From contig NZ_JARHUC010000004.1 of the NCBI RefSeq assembly GCF_029223255.1, positions 620,001-684,000 on the forward strand: DNA of 64,000 nt. The letters are read 5' to 3'. Numbering within the stretch: position 1 is the first letter of the stretch; every line of letters begins with the position of its first letter. The notes under the pieces were generated by a model. It had not been told where the DNA came from. It saw only the letters and a program-made list of their open reading frames with translations, and did not search any database. The stretch is from Albimonas marina. GTDB lineage: Bacteria; Pseudomonadota; Alphaproteobacteria; Rhodobacterales; Rhodobacteraceae. Positions 41,326 to 49,925 of this stretch are shown piece after piece. The translations under genes and the position numbers were made by a program.

Positions 41326-42503
41326 GAGCTCCCGTCGCCTCCGGCCCGCTCGCGCGCTTCCGCATCCTGGACCTCACCCGCATCCGCTCCGGCCCCACCT
41401 GCGTGAAGCAGTTCGCGGACTGGGGCGCCGACGTGATCCGCATCGAGCCGCCCGAGGACGCCTCCGGCTACGCCGACCGCTCCGGCTCCGATTTCCAGAA
41501 CCTGCACCGCAACAAACGGTCCCTGACGCTGGACCTGAAGGCGCCGGAGGGGCGGGAGCTGCTGCTGCGCCTCGTCGACGGGGCCGACGCGCTGGTCGAG
41601 AATTTCCGCCCCGGCGTGATGGACCGGCTCGGTCTGGGGTGGGAGACGCTGCATGCCCGCAACCCCCGGCTGGTGATGGGCTCGATCTCCGGCTTCGGGC
41701 AGACCGGGCCCTACGCCTCGCGCCCCGGCTTCGACCAGGTGGCGCAGGGGATGGGCGGGCTGATGTCGGTCACCGGCCTGCCCGGCCAGGGGCCGGTGCG
41801 CGCCGGCATCCCCGTCGCGGACCTGACCGCCGGCATGTTCTGCGCCATGGGCATGATGGCCGCGCTGCTCGAGCGCGAGGTGACGGGCGAGGGACGCTGG
41901 GTGCAGACCTCTTTGCTGCAGGCGCAGGTGGCGATGCTGGATTTCCAGGCCGCGCGCTGGCTGATCGACGGCGTGGTCCCCGGCCAGGCCGGCAACGACC
42001 ACCCCACCGCCACGCCGATGGGCGTCTACCCCGCCGCCGACGGCGCCCTGAACATCGCCGTCACCGGCGCGCGCATGTGGCGCGACTTCTGCGACGTGAT
42101 CGGCCGGCCGGACCTCGTCGACCATCCCGACTACGCGACGCCCAAGGACCGGCTGCGCAACCGCCCCGCGCTCAACGCCCTCATCGGCGGGATCACCGCC
42201 ACGCGGACCATCGCCGAGTGGACCGACGCCCTGCTCGCCGCCGGCATCCCCTGCGGGCCGATCAACGCCGTCGACCAGGTCTTCGCCGACCCCCAGGTCC
42301 AGGCCATGGGGCTGGTGGGCGAGGTCGAGCACCCGACCCGCGGCCCCCTGAAGGTCCTGAACCAGCCCGTGAAGATGTCGGGCGCAGAGCCGGTGCTGCG
42401 CGCCCCCGCGCCAGAGGCCGGCGAGCATTCCGAGGCCCTGCTGGAAGAGCTGGGCCTCGCCCCCCAAGAGATCGCCGACCTCAAGGAGCGCAAGATCACA
42501 TGA
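41322..42503 (+). CDS. CaiB/BaiF family CoA-transferase (second)
   Basis: A 393-residue class-III CoA-transferase. FRILDLTRIRSGPTCVKQFADWGADVIRIE (about 13-42) and NLHRNKRSLTLDLKAPEGREL correspond to the CoA site, and PVADLTAGMFCAMG holds the catalytic Asp. The assigned start is GTG at 41322, with an upstream mini-ORF (GTGA) that may drive it. The stop overlaps the start of an enoyl-CoA hydratase family gene (ATGA). It is about one third identical by eye to the preceding CoA-transferase in the conserved blocks, so it is a paralogue rather than a recent duplicate. Confidence 0.9.
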   Translation: MRAPVASGPLARFRILDLTRIRSGPTCVKQFADWGADVIRIEPPEDASGYADRSGSDFQNLHRNKRSLTLDLKAPEGRELLLRLVDGADALVENFRPGVMDRLGLGWETLHARNPRLVMGSISGFGQTGPYASRPGFDQVAQGMGGLMSVTGLPGQGPVRAGIPVADLTAGMFCAMGMMAALLEREVTGEGRWVQTSLLQAQVAMLDFQAARWLIDGVVPGQAGNDHPTATPMGVYPAADGALNIAVTGARMWRDFCDVIGRPDLVDHPDYATPKDRLRNRPALNALIGGITATRTIAEWTDALLAAGIPCGPINAVDQVFADPQVQAMGLVGEVEHPTRGPLKVLNQPVKMSGAEPVLRAPAPEAGEHSEALLEELGLAPQEIADLKERKIT

Positions 42504-43330
42504 CCGCCGTCCCCATGCCCGAGCCGATCCCCGAGGCCGACGGCTACACGCCGCAGATCATCGTCCGCGTCGAGGACGGCGTGGGCTGGATGATCGTCTC
42601 CAACCCCCGCCGCCGCAACGCGCTGACCCTCAACATGTGGCGCCAGATCCCCGGCGCGATGGCGCAGCTGACCGCCGACCCGTCCGTGCGCGTGGTGGCG
42701 ATCCGGGGCGAGGGCGAGGCGAGCTTCGTCTCGGGCGCCGACATCACCGAGTTCGCCCGCCTGCGCTCGACGCCCGAGCAGGTCGCCGCCTACGACCAGG
42801 CCGGCCGCGCGGCGGGCGAGGCGATCTCGGGCTGCCCGCTGCCCACCGTCGCCGTGATCCGCACCTGGTGCGTGGGCGGAGGGCTGGGCACCGCGCTGGG
42901 CTGCGACCTGCGCATCGCCGACGCCAACAGCCGCTTCGCCATCCCCGCCGCGAAGCTGGGGCTGGGCTACCGCTATCCGGGGGTGAAGACGCTGGTGGAC
43001 CTGGTCGGCCCCTCCCACGCGGCCGAGATCTTCTTCACCGCCCGACAGTACGACGCCGAGGAGGCCCTGCGCATCGGCCTGATCAACCGCGTCCTGCCGA
43101 TGGAGGACTTCGACGAGGCGGCCGCGCGCTACCTCGCCGCCATCGCGGGCAACGCGCCGCTGACGATGAAGGCCGCCAAGATGGCGATCCGCGGCGCCAC
43201 GGCGAGCGACGACCCCGCCGACATCCAGGCGATCGACGCGGCGGTGCAGACCTGCTTCGACAGCGCCGACTACGCGGAGGGGCGCGCGGCGTTCAAGGAG
43301 AAGCGGGCGCCGAAGTTCCAGGGGCGCTGA
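42500..43330 (+). CDS. Enoyl-CoA hydratase/isomerase family protein lacking both catalytic Glu positions
   Basis: A 276-residue crotonase-fold protein with NPRRRNALTLNMW (about 35-47), the oxyanion loop GEASFVSGADITEF and WCVGGGLGTALGCDL. At the two places where hydratases carry glutamate the sequence reads GLGT and IPAAKLGLG, so neither base is present. It may be a hydrolase, a decarboxylase or a binding protein of the same fold. It is coupled to the CoA-transferase by an ATGA overlap and followed by palindromic element copy 2. Confidence 0.88.
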   Translation: MTAVPMPEPIPEADGYTPQIIVRVEDGVGWMIVSNPRRRNALTLNMWRQIPGAMAQLTADPSVRVVAIRGEGEASFVSGADITEFARLRSTPEQVAAYDQAGRAAGEAISGCPLPTVAVIRTWCVGGGLGTALGCDLRIADANSRFAIPAAKLGLGYRYPGVKTLVDLVGPSHAAEIFFTARQYDAEEALRIGLINRVLPMEDFDEAAARYLAAIAGNAPLTMKAAKMAIRGATASDDPADIQAIDAAVQTCFDSADYAEGRAAFKEKRAPKFQGR

Positions 43331-43354
43331 GACGGGGCAGGCGTTCCGGGCGAG

Positions 43355-43670
43355 GGGGAGAGGGGGCGCCCTGCGGGCGGGCTTGGGCCTGCGGCTGGGG
43401 GCGCGCCTTTGTTTGCGAAGGGCGGGAGCCTCCGGCGGGCTCCTGACTCACCAAAGAACAGGGGGCCGCGCCTGTCCTTCGGATCCGTCTCTCGCTGAAG
43501 ATGCCTGAGCGACTCGCCCGCCGGGGTCAAGGACAAGCCCCGCGCAAGCGCGGGGTCGCTTCGCGATCCTGGACCCCGGCGAACGAGTCGCTCTTTACGG
43601 CATCAGCGAGAGACGGCTCCGAAGAACAGGCGCTTTGCGAGGACCTCCGCGCATCGCGCCGGGGCGCGTG
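43355..43670 (+). repeat. Palindromic intergenic element, copy 2
   Basis: Occupies nearly all of the gap between two convergent genes (stops at 43330 and 43707). The core at 43468-43633 folds as GCGCCTGTCCTTCGGA/TCCGAAGAACAGGCGC, CCGTCTCTCGCTGA/TCAGCGAGAGACGG, GCGACTCG/CGAGTCGC, CCGGGGTC/GACCCCGG and an apical CCCCGCGC-AA-GCGCGGGG. The 5' flank has GGCGCCCTGCGGGCGGGC and a GAGCC/GGCTC stem; the 3' flank has GCGCCGGGGCGC. It is very close to copy 3. No T-run follows either arm. A bidirectional transcription end, a recombination or IHF-type DNA site, or a MITE-like element are options. Confidence 0.88.
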
Positions 43671-43706
43671 GGGCGGGCGGCGGGCGGGATCGCCGGGCGG
43701 GCGGCA

Positions 43707-44891
43707 TCAGGCGGCGCGGGCGCAGGCGCGGGCGGCGTCGACGAGGGACTGGCCGCGCGGGTTCAGGAGCAGGCCGGGGCCCATCTTCGTCATCGCGTAG
43801 CCGAAGGACATCTCGAGATCCGGGTCGGCGAAGCCGAGGCTGCCGCCCGCGCCGACATGGCCGAAGGCGCGCGGGCCGATCACCAGGCTGTCGAGGCCGC
43901 GCGCCCGGTTGTCCATCGCAAGCATGAAGCCGGGGCCGAAGCGGGTCGGGATCTTCAGCGTCGCGTCGAGGTGGCCGGCGGAGCTGGCCTGGGCGAAGGC
44001 GGCCGCGGTCTCGGGCGCCAGCAGGCGGGGGCCGGCCGACGAGGCCAGGGGGGCGAACATGCCCGCCAGCGCGCGGGCGTTGGCGACGCCGCTGGCGGCG
44101 CCGATCTCGGCGGCGCGGCCCTCGGGCGTGTTCACCCCGCCGCTCGCCCAGGTCCCGTGGTTGAACAGGAACAGGTTGGGGATCGTGCCCGGCGTCTTCG
44201 CTTCGCGCGAGAAGGCGGTCTCGGGCGCGTCCCTGGGCGGGCGGAACAGGATCATCGGCGCCACCCGCGGCTCCTCCGACGCGGGCAGGCCGATGTGGAA
44301 GTCGAGGCCGAGGGGGCCGGCCACCTCCTCGGCGAAGACCTGGCCGAGGGACTTGCCGGTCGCGCGCCGGATCATCTCGCCGATCAGGAAACCGTAGGTC
44401 AGGGCGTGGTAGCCGGTGCGCTCGCCGGGTTCCCAGAAGGGCGTCTCGGCGGCGAGGCGCTCGACCATGTAGTCGGGGTCCAGCAGGCAGTCGGGCTTCA
44501 CCTTCTCGCGCAGCGCGGGCAGGCCGACGGTGTGGTCGAGCATCATCCGCAGCGTCGCCCCGCCCTTGCCGGCGGCCGCGAACTCCGGCCACAGGTCGGC
44601 GGCGGGGGCGTCGAGGTCCAGCAGGCCCCTTTCGACCAGCCGGTGGGCGGCCAGCGCGGTGGCGGCCTTGGTGCAGGAGAAGACCACGCAGACCGTGTCC
44701 CGCTCCCACGCCCGGCCCGCGGCGGGATCGGCGAGGCCGCCCCACAGGTCCACGACCGTCTCGCCCTTCACCGTGACGCAGACCGAGGCGCCGACCTCGC
44801 CCCGCTCGGCGAAGTTGCGGGCGAAGGCGTCGCGCACCGGCTCGAAGCCGGGGGCGCAATGGCCGTGGATCGGGGCGGCGGCGTCGGTCAT
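43707..44891 (-). CDS. Serine hydrolase, class C beta-lactamase/esterase family
   Basis: A 394-residue protein of the beta-lactamase-related (EstB/LACTB-like) family. The catalytic SxxK is SCTK (Ser72, Lys75), with a YHALTYGF segment holding the Tyr motif near residue 160 and HVGAGGS near the C-terminus in place of the KTG box. There is no signal peptide, so it is a cytoplasmic esterase or amidase rather than an antibiotic-resistance enzyme. The ATG at 44891 follows GGGAGGATTTC. It is divergent from the HisD-like gene and ends at palindromic element copy 2. Confidence 0.88.
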   Translation of the reverse strand: MTDAAAPIHGHCAPGFEPVRDAFARNFAERGEVGASVCVTVKGETVVDLWGGLADPAAGRAWERDTVCVVFSCTKAATALAAHRLVERGLLDLDAPAADLWPEFAAAGKGGATLRMMLDHTVGLPALREKVKPDCLLDPDYMVERLAAETPFWEPGERTGYHALTYGFLIGEMIRRATGKSLGQVFAEEVAGPLGLDFHIGLPASEEPRVAPMILFRPPRDAPETAFSREAKTPGTIPNLFLFNHGTWASGGVNTPEGRAAEIGAASGVANARALAGMFAPLASSAGPRLLAPETAAAFAQASSAGHLDATLKIPTRFGPGFMLAMDNRARGLDSLVIGPRAFGHVGAGGSLGFADPDLEMSFGYAMTKMGPGLLLNPRGQSLVDAARACARAA

Positions 44892-45082
44892 GAAATCCTC
44901 CCGGCTCGCCCATGCTCTTGGCGGCCGGGCGTTCGGCCTCCTGCATAGACCGCGCCCGGAGAGAGGATCAACGCGCAGGATCGGGGCGCAGGATCATCGA
45001 CCGGCGCGCGCAACCGCTCTATCCCTTGCAGGGTCGGCCGCGCAGACGGCCGCCCGCCAGGCCTGCCCGAGGAGACCGCCCC
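44892..45082. promoter_or_regulatory. Divergent promoter region with a short direct repeat
   Basis: 191 bases, no gene. It has two exact copies of GCGCAGGATC (44973-44982 and 44986-44995), preceded by GAGAGGATC, which could be a regulator site for one or both divergent genes. TCTATC near 45018 may be a -10 box on the plus strand. The evidence is weak. Confidence 0.3.
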
Positions 45083-46405
45083 GTGATCACCCACCTCAAG
45101 ACCGCCCGTTCCGCCGCCGAGCGCCAGGACGACGACGCGAAGGTCCGCGCCGCGGTCGAGGCGACGCTGGCCGAGATCGAGACGCGCGGCGACGCCGCCG
45201 TGCGCGAGCTGTCGGAGAAGTTCGACAACTACTCCCCGCCCGCCTTCCGCCTCTCGCCCTCCGACATCGAGGGGCTGATGTCGCGCGTCTCCCCCCGCGA
45301 CATGGAGGATCTGAAGTTCGCCCAGGCCCAGGTCCGCGGCTTCGCGCAGGCCCAGCGCGCCTCGATGACCGACGTCGAGGTCGAGCCGATCCCCGGCGTG
45401 ATCCTGGGCCACAAGAACATCCCCGTGCAGTCGGTGGGCTGCTACGTGCCCGGCGGCAAGTTCCCGATGGTCGCCTCGGCGCACATGTCGGTCGCCACCG
45501 CCTCGGTCGCGGGCGTGCCCCGCATCATCGCCTGCACGCCGCCGTTCAAGGGCGAGCCGAACCCCGCGGTGATCGCCGCCATGCACCTGGGCGGCGCGCA
45601 TGAGATCTACGTGCTGGGCGGCATCCAGGCCGTCGGCGCCATGGCGCTGGGCACCGAGACGATCGAGCCGGTGCACATGCTCGTCGGCCCCGGCAACGCC
45701 TTCGTGGCCGAGGCCAAGCGGCAGCTGTTCGGGCGGGTGGGCATCGACCTCTTCGCCGGCCCCACCGAGACGCTGGTGATCGCCGACGAGCACGGCGCCG
45801 ACGCCGAACTGTGCGCCACCGACCTGCTGGGGCAGGCCGAGCACGGCTACAACTCGCCCTGCGTGCTGATCACCAACTCCCGCGCGCTGGCCGAGGGGAC
45901 GATGGCCGAGATCGAGCGCCTGCTGAAGATCCTGCCCACGGCCGAGACCGCCGCCGCCTCCTGGCGCGACTACGGCGAGGTGATCCTGTGCGACACCTAC
46001 GAGGAGATGCTGGCCGCCGCCGAGGAGGTCGCCTCCGAGCATGTGCAGGTGATGACCGACCGCGACGACTGGTTCCTGGAGAACATGAGGAGCTACGGCG
46101 CCCTGTTCCTGGGCGCGCGCACCAACGTGGCGAACGGCGACAAGGTCATCGGCACCAACCACACGCTGCCCACCAAGAAGGCCGGCCGCTACACGGGCGG
46201 GCTGTGGGTCGGCAAGTTCCTCAAGACCCACTCCTACCAGAAGGTGCTGACCGACGAGGCGGCGGCGATGATCGGCGAATACGGCTCGCGGCTGTGCATG
46301 CTCGAGGGCTTCGTCGCCCATGCCGAGCAGTGCAACGTCCGCGTGCGCCGCTACGGCAAACGCAACGTGCCCTTCGGCGCGGCGGCCGAGCCGGTCGAGG
46401 GCTGA
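45083..46405 (+). CDS. Histidinol dehydrogenase family protein (HisD/HpsN-like, catabolic type)
   Basis: A 440-residue zinc- and NAD-dependent alcohol dehydrogenase. The metal and catalytic residues of E. coli HisD are all aligned: Gln251 and His254 (GQAEHG), Asp353, His413, and the acid/base pair Glu319-His320 (SEHVQ). The C-terminal block [23 protein letters not shown] differs from true HisD and looks like HpsN, the sulfopropanediol dehydrogenase branch. No his genes surround it; a class-V aminotransferase follows 8 bases later. I read it as a catabolic dehydrogenase for an amino or sulfonated alcohol. The start is GTG at 45083, set by GAGGAG. Confidence 0.85.
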   Translation: MITHLKTARSAAERQDDDAKVRAAVEATLAEIETRGDAAVRELSEKFDNYSPPAFRLSPSDIEGLMSRVSPRDMEDLKFAQAQVRGFAQAQRASMTDVEVEPIPGVILGHKNIPVQSVGCYVPGGKFPMVASAHMSVATASVAGVPRIIACTPPFKGEPNPAVIAAMHLGGAHEIYVLGGIQAVGAMALGTETIEPVHMLVGPGNAFVAEAKRQLFGRVGIDLFAGPTETLVIADEHGADAELCATDLLGQAEHGYNSPCVLITNSRALAEGTMAEIERLLKILPTAETAAASWRDYGEVILCDTYEEMLAAAEEVASEHVQVMTDRDDWFLENMRSYGALFLGARTNVANGDKVIGTNHTLPTKKAGRYTGGLWVGKFLKTHSYQKVLTDEAAAMIGEYGSRLCMLEGFVAHAEQCNVRVRRYGKRNVPFGAAAEPVEG

Positions 46406-46413
46406 GGGCGGCC

Positions 46414-47637
46414 ATGACCCTTGCCCACGGGACGCCGGACGATGCGGCGGCCCTTCCGCCTCGCCCCAGGGTCTACGGCCGCGCGCTGCGGCCGCTGTGG
46501 GCGCTGCGGGAGGGGACGGCCTTCCTCAACCACGGTTCCTACGGCGCCGTGCCCTGGACGGTGGCGGTCCGGCAGAAGGCGCATCGCCGGCGGATGGAGG
46601 CTGAGCCCGACCTGTTCTTCGCCGAGATGCAGCGCCGCGGACCCGGCGCTCCCCTTCGGCAGGTCGCCCGCGTCTTCGCTGGGCTGCTGGAGACGCCGGC
46701 GGAGCGGCTGGCGCTGGTCGAGAACGCCTCGGCCGGGGTCACCGCCGCGCTGGCCTCGGCGGAGCTGAAGCCGGGGGACGAGGTGCTGATCTCCTCCCAC
46801 CAGTACCCCGCCGTCCGCCTCGCCGTGGCGGCGCTCGCCCGGCGCACCGGGGCCGTGCCGGTGGTGGCCGACGTGCCGATGCCCACGACGCCGGAGGAGG
46901 CCGCCGAGCGCCTGATGGCCGCCGTCACGCCCCGCACCCGGCTGGCGGTGCTGGACCACATCTCCTCGGCCAGCGCGCTGCGCTGGCCGGTCGAGGCGCT
47001 GGTCCCCGAGCTGCGCGCCCGCGGGATCGCGACGCTGGTCGACGGGGCCCATGCGCTGGGCCACCTGCCGGCGCGCCCCGCCGCGATGGGCGCCGACTGG
47101 TACGTCTCCAACGCCCACAAGTGGCTCTACGCTCCGCGGGGGACGGCGGTCTTCTACGCCTCGGAGGAGGCCGCGGCCCGCCTCTCGCCGCCCACGGTCA
47201 GCCATTTCCTCGAAAGCGGCTTCCCCGACGCCTTCGACTACCTGGGCACGCGCGACTACTCCGCCTGGCTCTCGGCCCCCGCGGGCGCCGAGTTCGCCGA
47301 GCGGATGGGGCAGGAGGGCGCCGCCCTGCATGCCGCGATGCTGCTCGGCGCCGCGCGCGAGGCGCTGGGCGCGCTGGGGGCCGTCCCGGTCTCGCCGCTC
47401 GAGCCGGGAATGCGGATGCTCTCCTTCCTGATGCCCCCGGCGCTGGTCTCGCCAGACCCCGCCGAGGTCGCCGTCCTGCGCGAGGGGCTGCTGGCCGAGG
47501 GGATCGTCGTCTACCTCCAGCCCTTCCTGGGCCGCGCGATCCTGCGCGTCTCGGCCCCGCCCTACGCGGACGCGCAGGACGTGGACCGGCTGGCCGAGGC
47601 GCTCGGCCGCCGTCTGGGGGCGCGCGCGGCGGTCTGA
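46414..47637 (+). CDS. Class V aminotransferase, isopenicillin-N-epimerase-like
   Basis: A 407-residue PLP enzyme. FLNHGSYGAVP (about 38-48) is the isopenicillin N epimerase/cysteine desulfurase-like opening; the PLP lysine is Lys236 in SNAHKWLYAPRG; DGAHALGHLP lies just before it and contacts the pyridine. Family members catalyse epimerisation, desulfuration or transamination. It lies 8 bases after the HisD-like gene and probably shares its transcript, so the two may process one amino or sulfonate compound. An array of four hairpins follows the stop. Confidence 0.88.
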   Translation: MTLAHGTPDDAAALPPRPRVYGRALRPLWALREGTAFLNHGSYGAVPWTVAVRQKAHRRRMEAEPDLFFAEMQRRGPGAPLRQVARVFAGLLETPAERLALVENASAGVTAALASAELKPGDEVLISSHQYPAVRLAVAALARRTGAVPVVADVPMPTTPEEAAERLMAAVTPRTRLAVLDHISSASALRWPVEALVPELRARGIATLVDGAHALGHLPARPAAMGADWYVSNAHKWLYAPRGTAVFYASEEAAARLSPPTVSHFLESGFPDAFDYLGTRDYSAWLSAPAGAEFAERMGQEGAALHAAMLLGAAREALGALGAVPVSPLEPGMRMLSFLMPPALVSPDPAEVAVLREGLLAEGIVVYLQPFLGRAILRVSAPPYADAQDVDRLAEALGRRLGARAAV

Positions 47638-47643
47638 GGGGAC

Positions 47644-47740
47644 CGCCCGTCGACCGGGCGCCAGCAAGCGCCCGCCGACCGGGCGTCGCCGAAGCGCCCG
47701 CGGTCCGGGCGTCGGCTCGCGCGCGCCCTCCATCCGGGCG
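47644..47740 (+). repeat. Array of four small tandem hairpins
   Basis: Four units of the form CGCCCG-N5-CGGGCG start at 47644, 47669, 47695 and 47724 (the last has CGCCCT in the left arm). Spacing is 25, 26 and 29 bases. Loops are TCGAC, CCGAC, CGGTC and CCATC. It fills the gap between the aminotransferase stop and the ligase gene. Four stems in a row suggest a transcript-processing or stabilising element, or a set of protein sites. It is too short and irregular for a CRISPR array. Confidence 0.65.
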
Positions 47741-47839
47741 TTGCTTTCCAGCCGTCCGACAGGTTCACTCGTCGGCAACGGCCCGCGCGCGCGCCTCCGA
47801 AGACGCGCGGCAGACGGGCGAGACCCTGGGAGGATCTTC

Positions 47840-49507
47840 ATGGACGACGCGACCCCCGCGCCCGCCCGCATCGCCGTGCAGCCCGCGCCGAAGGCGGCCC
47901 AGCCCGCCGACCCGCGCATCCCGCCCATCGACCGGGTGGTGACCCGCGACCTGATCGACCGCTGGGCGCGCGAGCGCGGGGACAAGACCTTCGTGGTCTT
48001 CGACGACGACGGCGAGAGCTGGAGCTACCGCGCCTTCCGCGACCGCGTGGTGCAGACCGCGCTGGGCCTCCAGTCGCTGGGCGTCGCGCAGGGCGACCAC
48101 GTGCTGGTCTTCGCCCCCAACGGGCGCGAGCAGCTCAGGATCTACTTCGCGATCAACTACCTCGGCGCCGTCTACGTGCCCATCAACACCGCCTATCGCG
48201 GCAAGCTGCTGGAGCACGTGGTCGAGGTCTCCGACGCCCGCCTCGCCGTCGTGCACGGCGACCTCGCCCCCCGCCTGTCGGAGGTCGCGACCGCGAAGCT
48301 GGAGCGGCTGGTGATCCTGGGCCCGGACGCCGAGACGGTCCTGCCCTCCTTGCGCTACGAGGACGCCCTGCTCCCGCAGGAGGGCGAGCTGGCGGCGCCC
48401 GGGCGCCCGATCCAGCCCTGGGACCCGATGGCGATCATCTACACCTCGGGCACCACCGGCCCCTCCAAGGGGGTGCTCGCGAGCTACCTGCACATCTTCT
48501 CCAACGCCGGGCCCGAGACCTGGCCCTTCGTGGGCGAGGACGACCGCTACCTGATCAACGCGCCGATGTTCCATATCGGCGGCATGGGGCCGATGTACGT
48601 GATGCTGGCCCGCGGCGGCTCGCTCGCCATGGTCGACCGCTTCGACACGGCGACCTTCTGGGACTCGGTCCGGCGCACCGGCTCGACCGTGTGCTTCCTG
48701 CTGGGCGTGATGGCGACCTTCCTCATCAAGCGGCCCCCCGCGCCCGACGACGCCGACAACCCGCTGCGCCTCGCGCTCGTGGTGCCGCTGGGAGAGGAGG
48801 CGGCGACCTTCGGCGAACGCTTCGGGATCGAGATCCGCACCATCTTCAACATGACCGAGATCAGCTCCCCCATCGTCTCGGAGGCCAATCCCTCGGCCGT
48901 GGGCGCCTGCGGCAAGCCCCGCGCCCATGTCGAGGTGCGCCTGGTGGACGAGAACGACTGCGAGGTGCCGCGCGGAACCGTGGGCGAGATGCTGGTGCGC
49001 ACCGACCGGCCCTGGGCGATGAACTCCGGCTACTACAAGAACCCCGAGGCGACCGCGAAGGCCTGGCGCAACGGCTGGTTCCACACCGGCGACGCCTTCC
49101 GCCAGGACGCGGAGGGGAACTTCTTCTTCGTCGACCGGATGAAGGACGCGATCCGCAGGCGGGGGGAGAACATCTCGTCCTTCGAGGTGGAGGTCGAGGT
49201 GCTGGCCCACCCCGACGTGAACGAAGCCGCCGCCGTCGCCGTGCCCAGCGAGCATGGCGAGGACGACGTGATGGTGGTGGTCTCGCCGGTCGCGGGGCGC
49301 GAGATCGACCCCGAGGCGCTGCTGGCGTTCCTCCGCGCGCGCATGGCCTACTTCATGGTCCCCCGCTACATCCGCGTGATGCCGGACCTGCCCAAGACCC
49401 CCAGCGCCAAGGTGATGAAGACCGAGCTGCGCGCGGAAGGCGCGGCGGGCGCCTGGGACCGCGAGGCGGCGGGGATCCAGGTGAAGGGCGAACGCTTCGC
49501 AGGATGA
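47840..49507 (+). CDS. AMP-binding acyl-CoA ligase (CaiC-like)
   Basis: A 555-residue adenylate-forming enzyme. Motif A3 is YTSGTTGPSKG (201-211); MFHIGGMGPMY is the acyl-pocket segment; GWFHTGDAF, then DRMKDAIRRRGENIS and the catalytic lysine in KTPSAKVMK (Lys524) form the C-terminal hinge domain. It activates a carboxylic acid to acyl-AMP and then acyl-CoA. The overall pattern is close to crotonobetaine/carnitine-CoA ligase CaiC. With the nearby CaiB-type transferases and crotonases it gives a second way of loading acids onto CoA. GGGAGGATCTTC precedes the ATG at 47840. Confidence 0.9.
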   Translation: MDDATPAPARIAVQPAPKAAQPADPRIPPIDRVVTRDLIDRWARERGDKTFVVFDDDGESWSYRAFRDRVVQTALGLQSLGVAQGDHVLVFAPNGREQLRIYFAINYLGAVYVPINTAYRGKLLEHVVEVSDARLAVVHGDLAPRLSEVATAKLERLVILGPDAETVLPSLRYEDALLPQEGELAAPGRPIQPWDPMAIIYTSGTTGPSKGVLASYLHIFSNAGPETWPFVGEDDRYLINAPMFHIGGMGPMYVMLARGGSLAMVDRFDTATFWDSVRRTGSTVCFLLGVMATFLIKRPPAPDDADNPLRLALVVPLGEEAATFGERFGIEIRTIFNMTEISSPIVSEANPSAVGACGKPRAHVEVRLVDENDCEVPRGTVGEMLVRTDRPWAMNSGYYKNPEATAKAWRNGWFHTGDAFRQDAEGNFFFVDRMKDAIRRRGENISSFEVEVEVLAHPDVNEAAAVAVPSEHGEDDVMVVVSPVAGREIDPEALLAFLRARMAYFMVPRYIRVMPDLPKTPSAKVMKTELRAEGAAGAWDREAAGIQVKGERFAG

Positions 49508-49534
49508 GGCTCGGGTCGGGCCGGTCGCAGGGAA

Positions 49535-49850
49535 GCGGAGAGGAGGCGCCCTGCGGGCGGGCTTGGGCCTGCGGCTTCGGGCGCGCCCGGATCGGGGAGG
49601 GCGGGAGCCTCCGGCGGGCTCCTGACTCACCAAAGAACAGGGCCCCGCGCCTGTTCTTCGGATCCGTCTCTCGCTGACGATGCCTGAGCGACTCGCCCGC
49701 CGGGGTCAAGGACAAGCCCCGCGCAAGCACGGGGTCGCTTCGCGATCCTGGACCCCGGCGGACGAGTCGCTCTTTACGGCATCAGCGAGAGACGGCTCCG
49801 AAGAACAGGCGCTTTGCGAGGACCTCCGCGCGTTGCGCCGGGGCGCCTGG
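49535..49850 (+). repeat. Palindromic intergenic element, copy 3
   Basis: Third copy, again filling the gap between convergent genes (stops at 49507 and 49926). The core at 49647-49812 has the same stems as copy 2; outer arm GCGCCTGTTCTTCGGA pairs with TCCGAAGAACAGGCGC with fewer mismatches than copy 2, and the inner arm GACCCCGG-CGG-ACGAGTCGC keeps pairing. Flanks match copy 2 over almost the whole block. Its high similarity to copy 2, 6 kb away, and larger distance to copy 1 suggest local spread or gene conversion. Confidence 0.88.
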
Positions 49851-49925
49851 GGTGGGCGAGGCGCCTGTTGGGGCGAGGGGAGGCGGGCCGGGCGGCCGCG
49901 GAAGGGGGGCGCCCGGCGCCTGCGC

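Noticed and set aside
43707-44891. Antibiotic-resistance beta-lactamase
   Set aside because: The SxxK protein has no signal peptide and no true KTG box; it fits the esterase-like relatives better.
45083-46405. Histidine biosynthesis gene hisD
   Set aside because: Catalytic residues fit, but the neighbours are catabolic and the C-terminal block is HpsN-like; I kept the family-level name only.
47640-47760. A CRISPR-like array
   Set aside because: Units are inverted repeats of 17 bases with spacing of 25-29 and no constant direct repeat of usual size; no cas genes are in the window.
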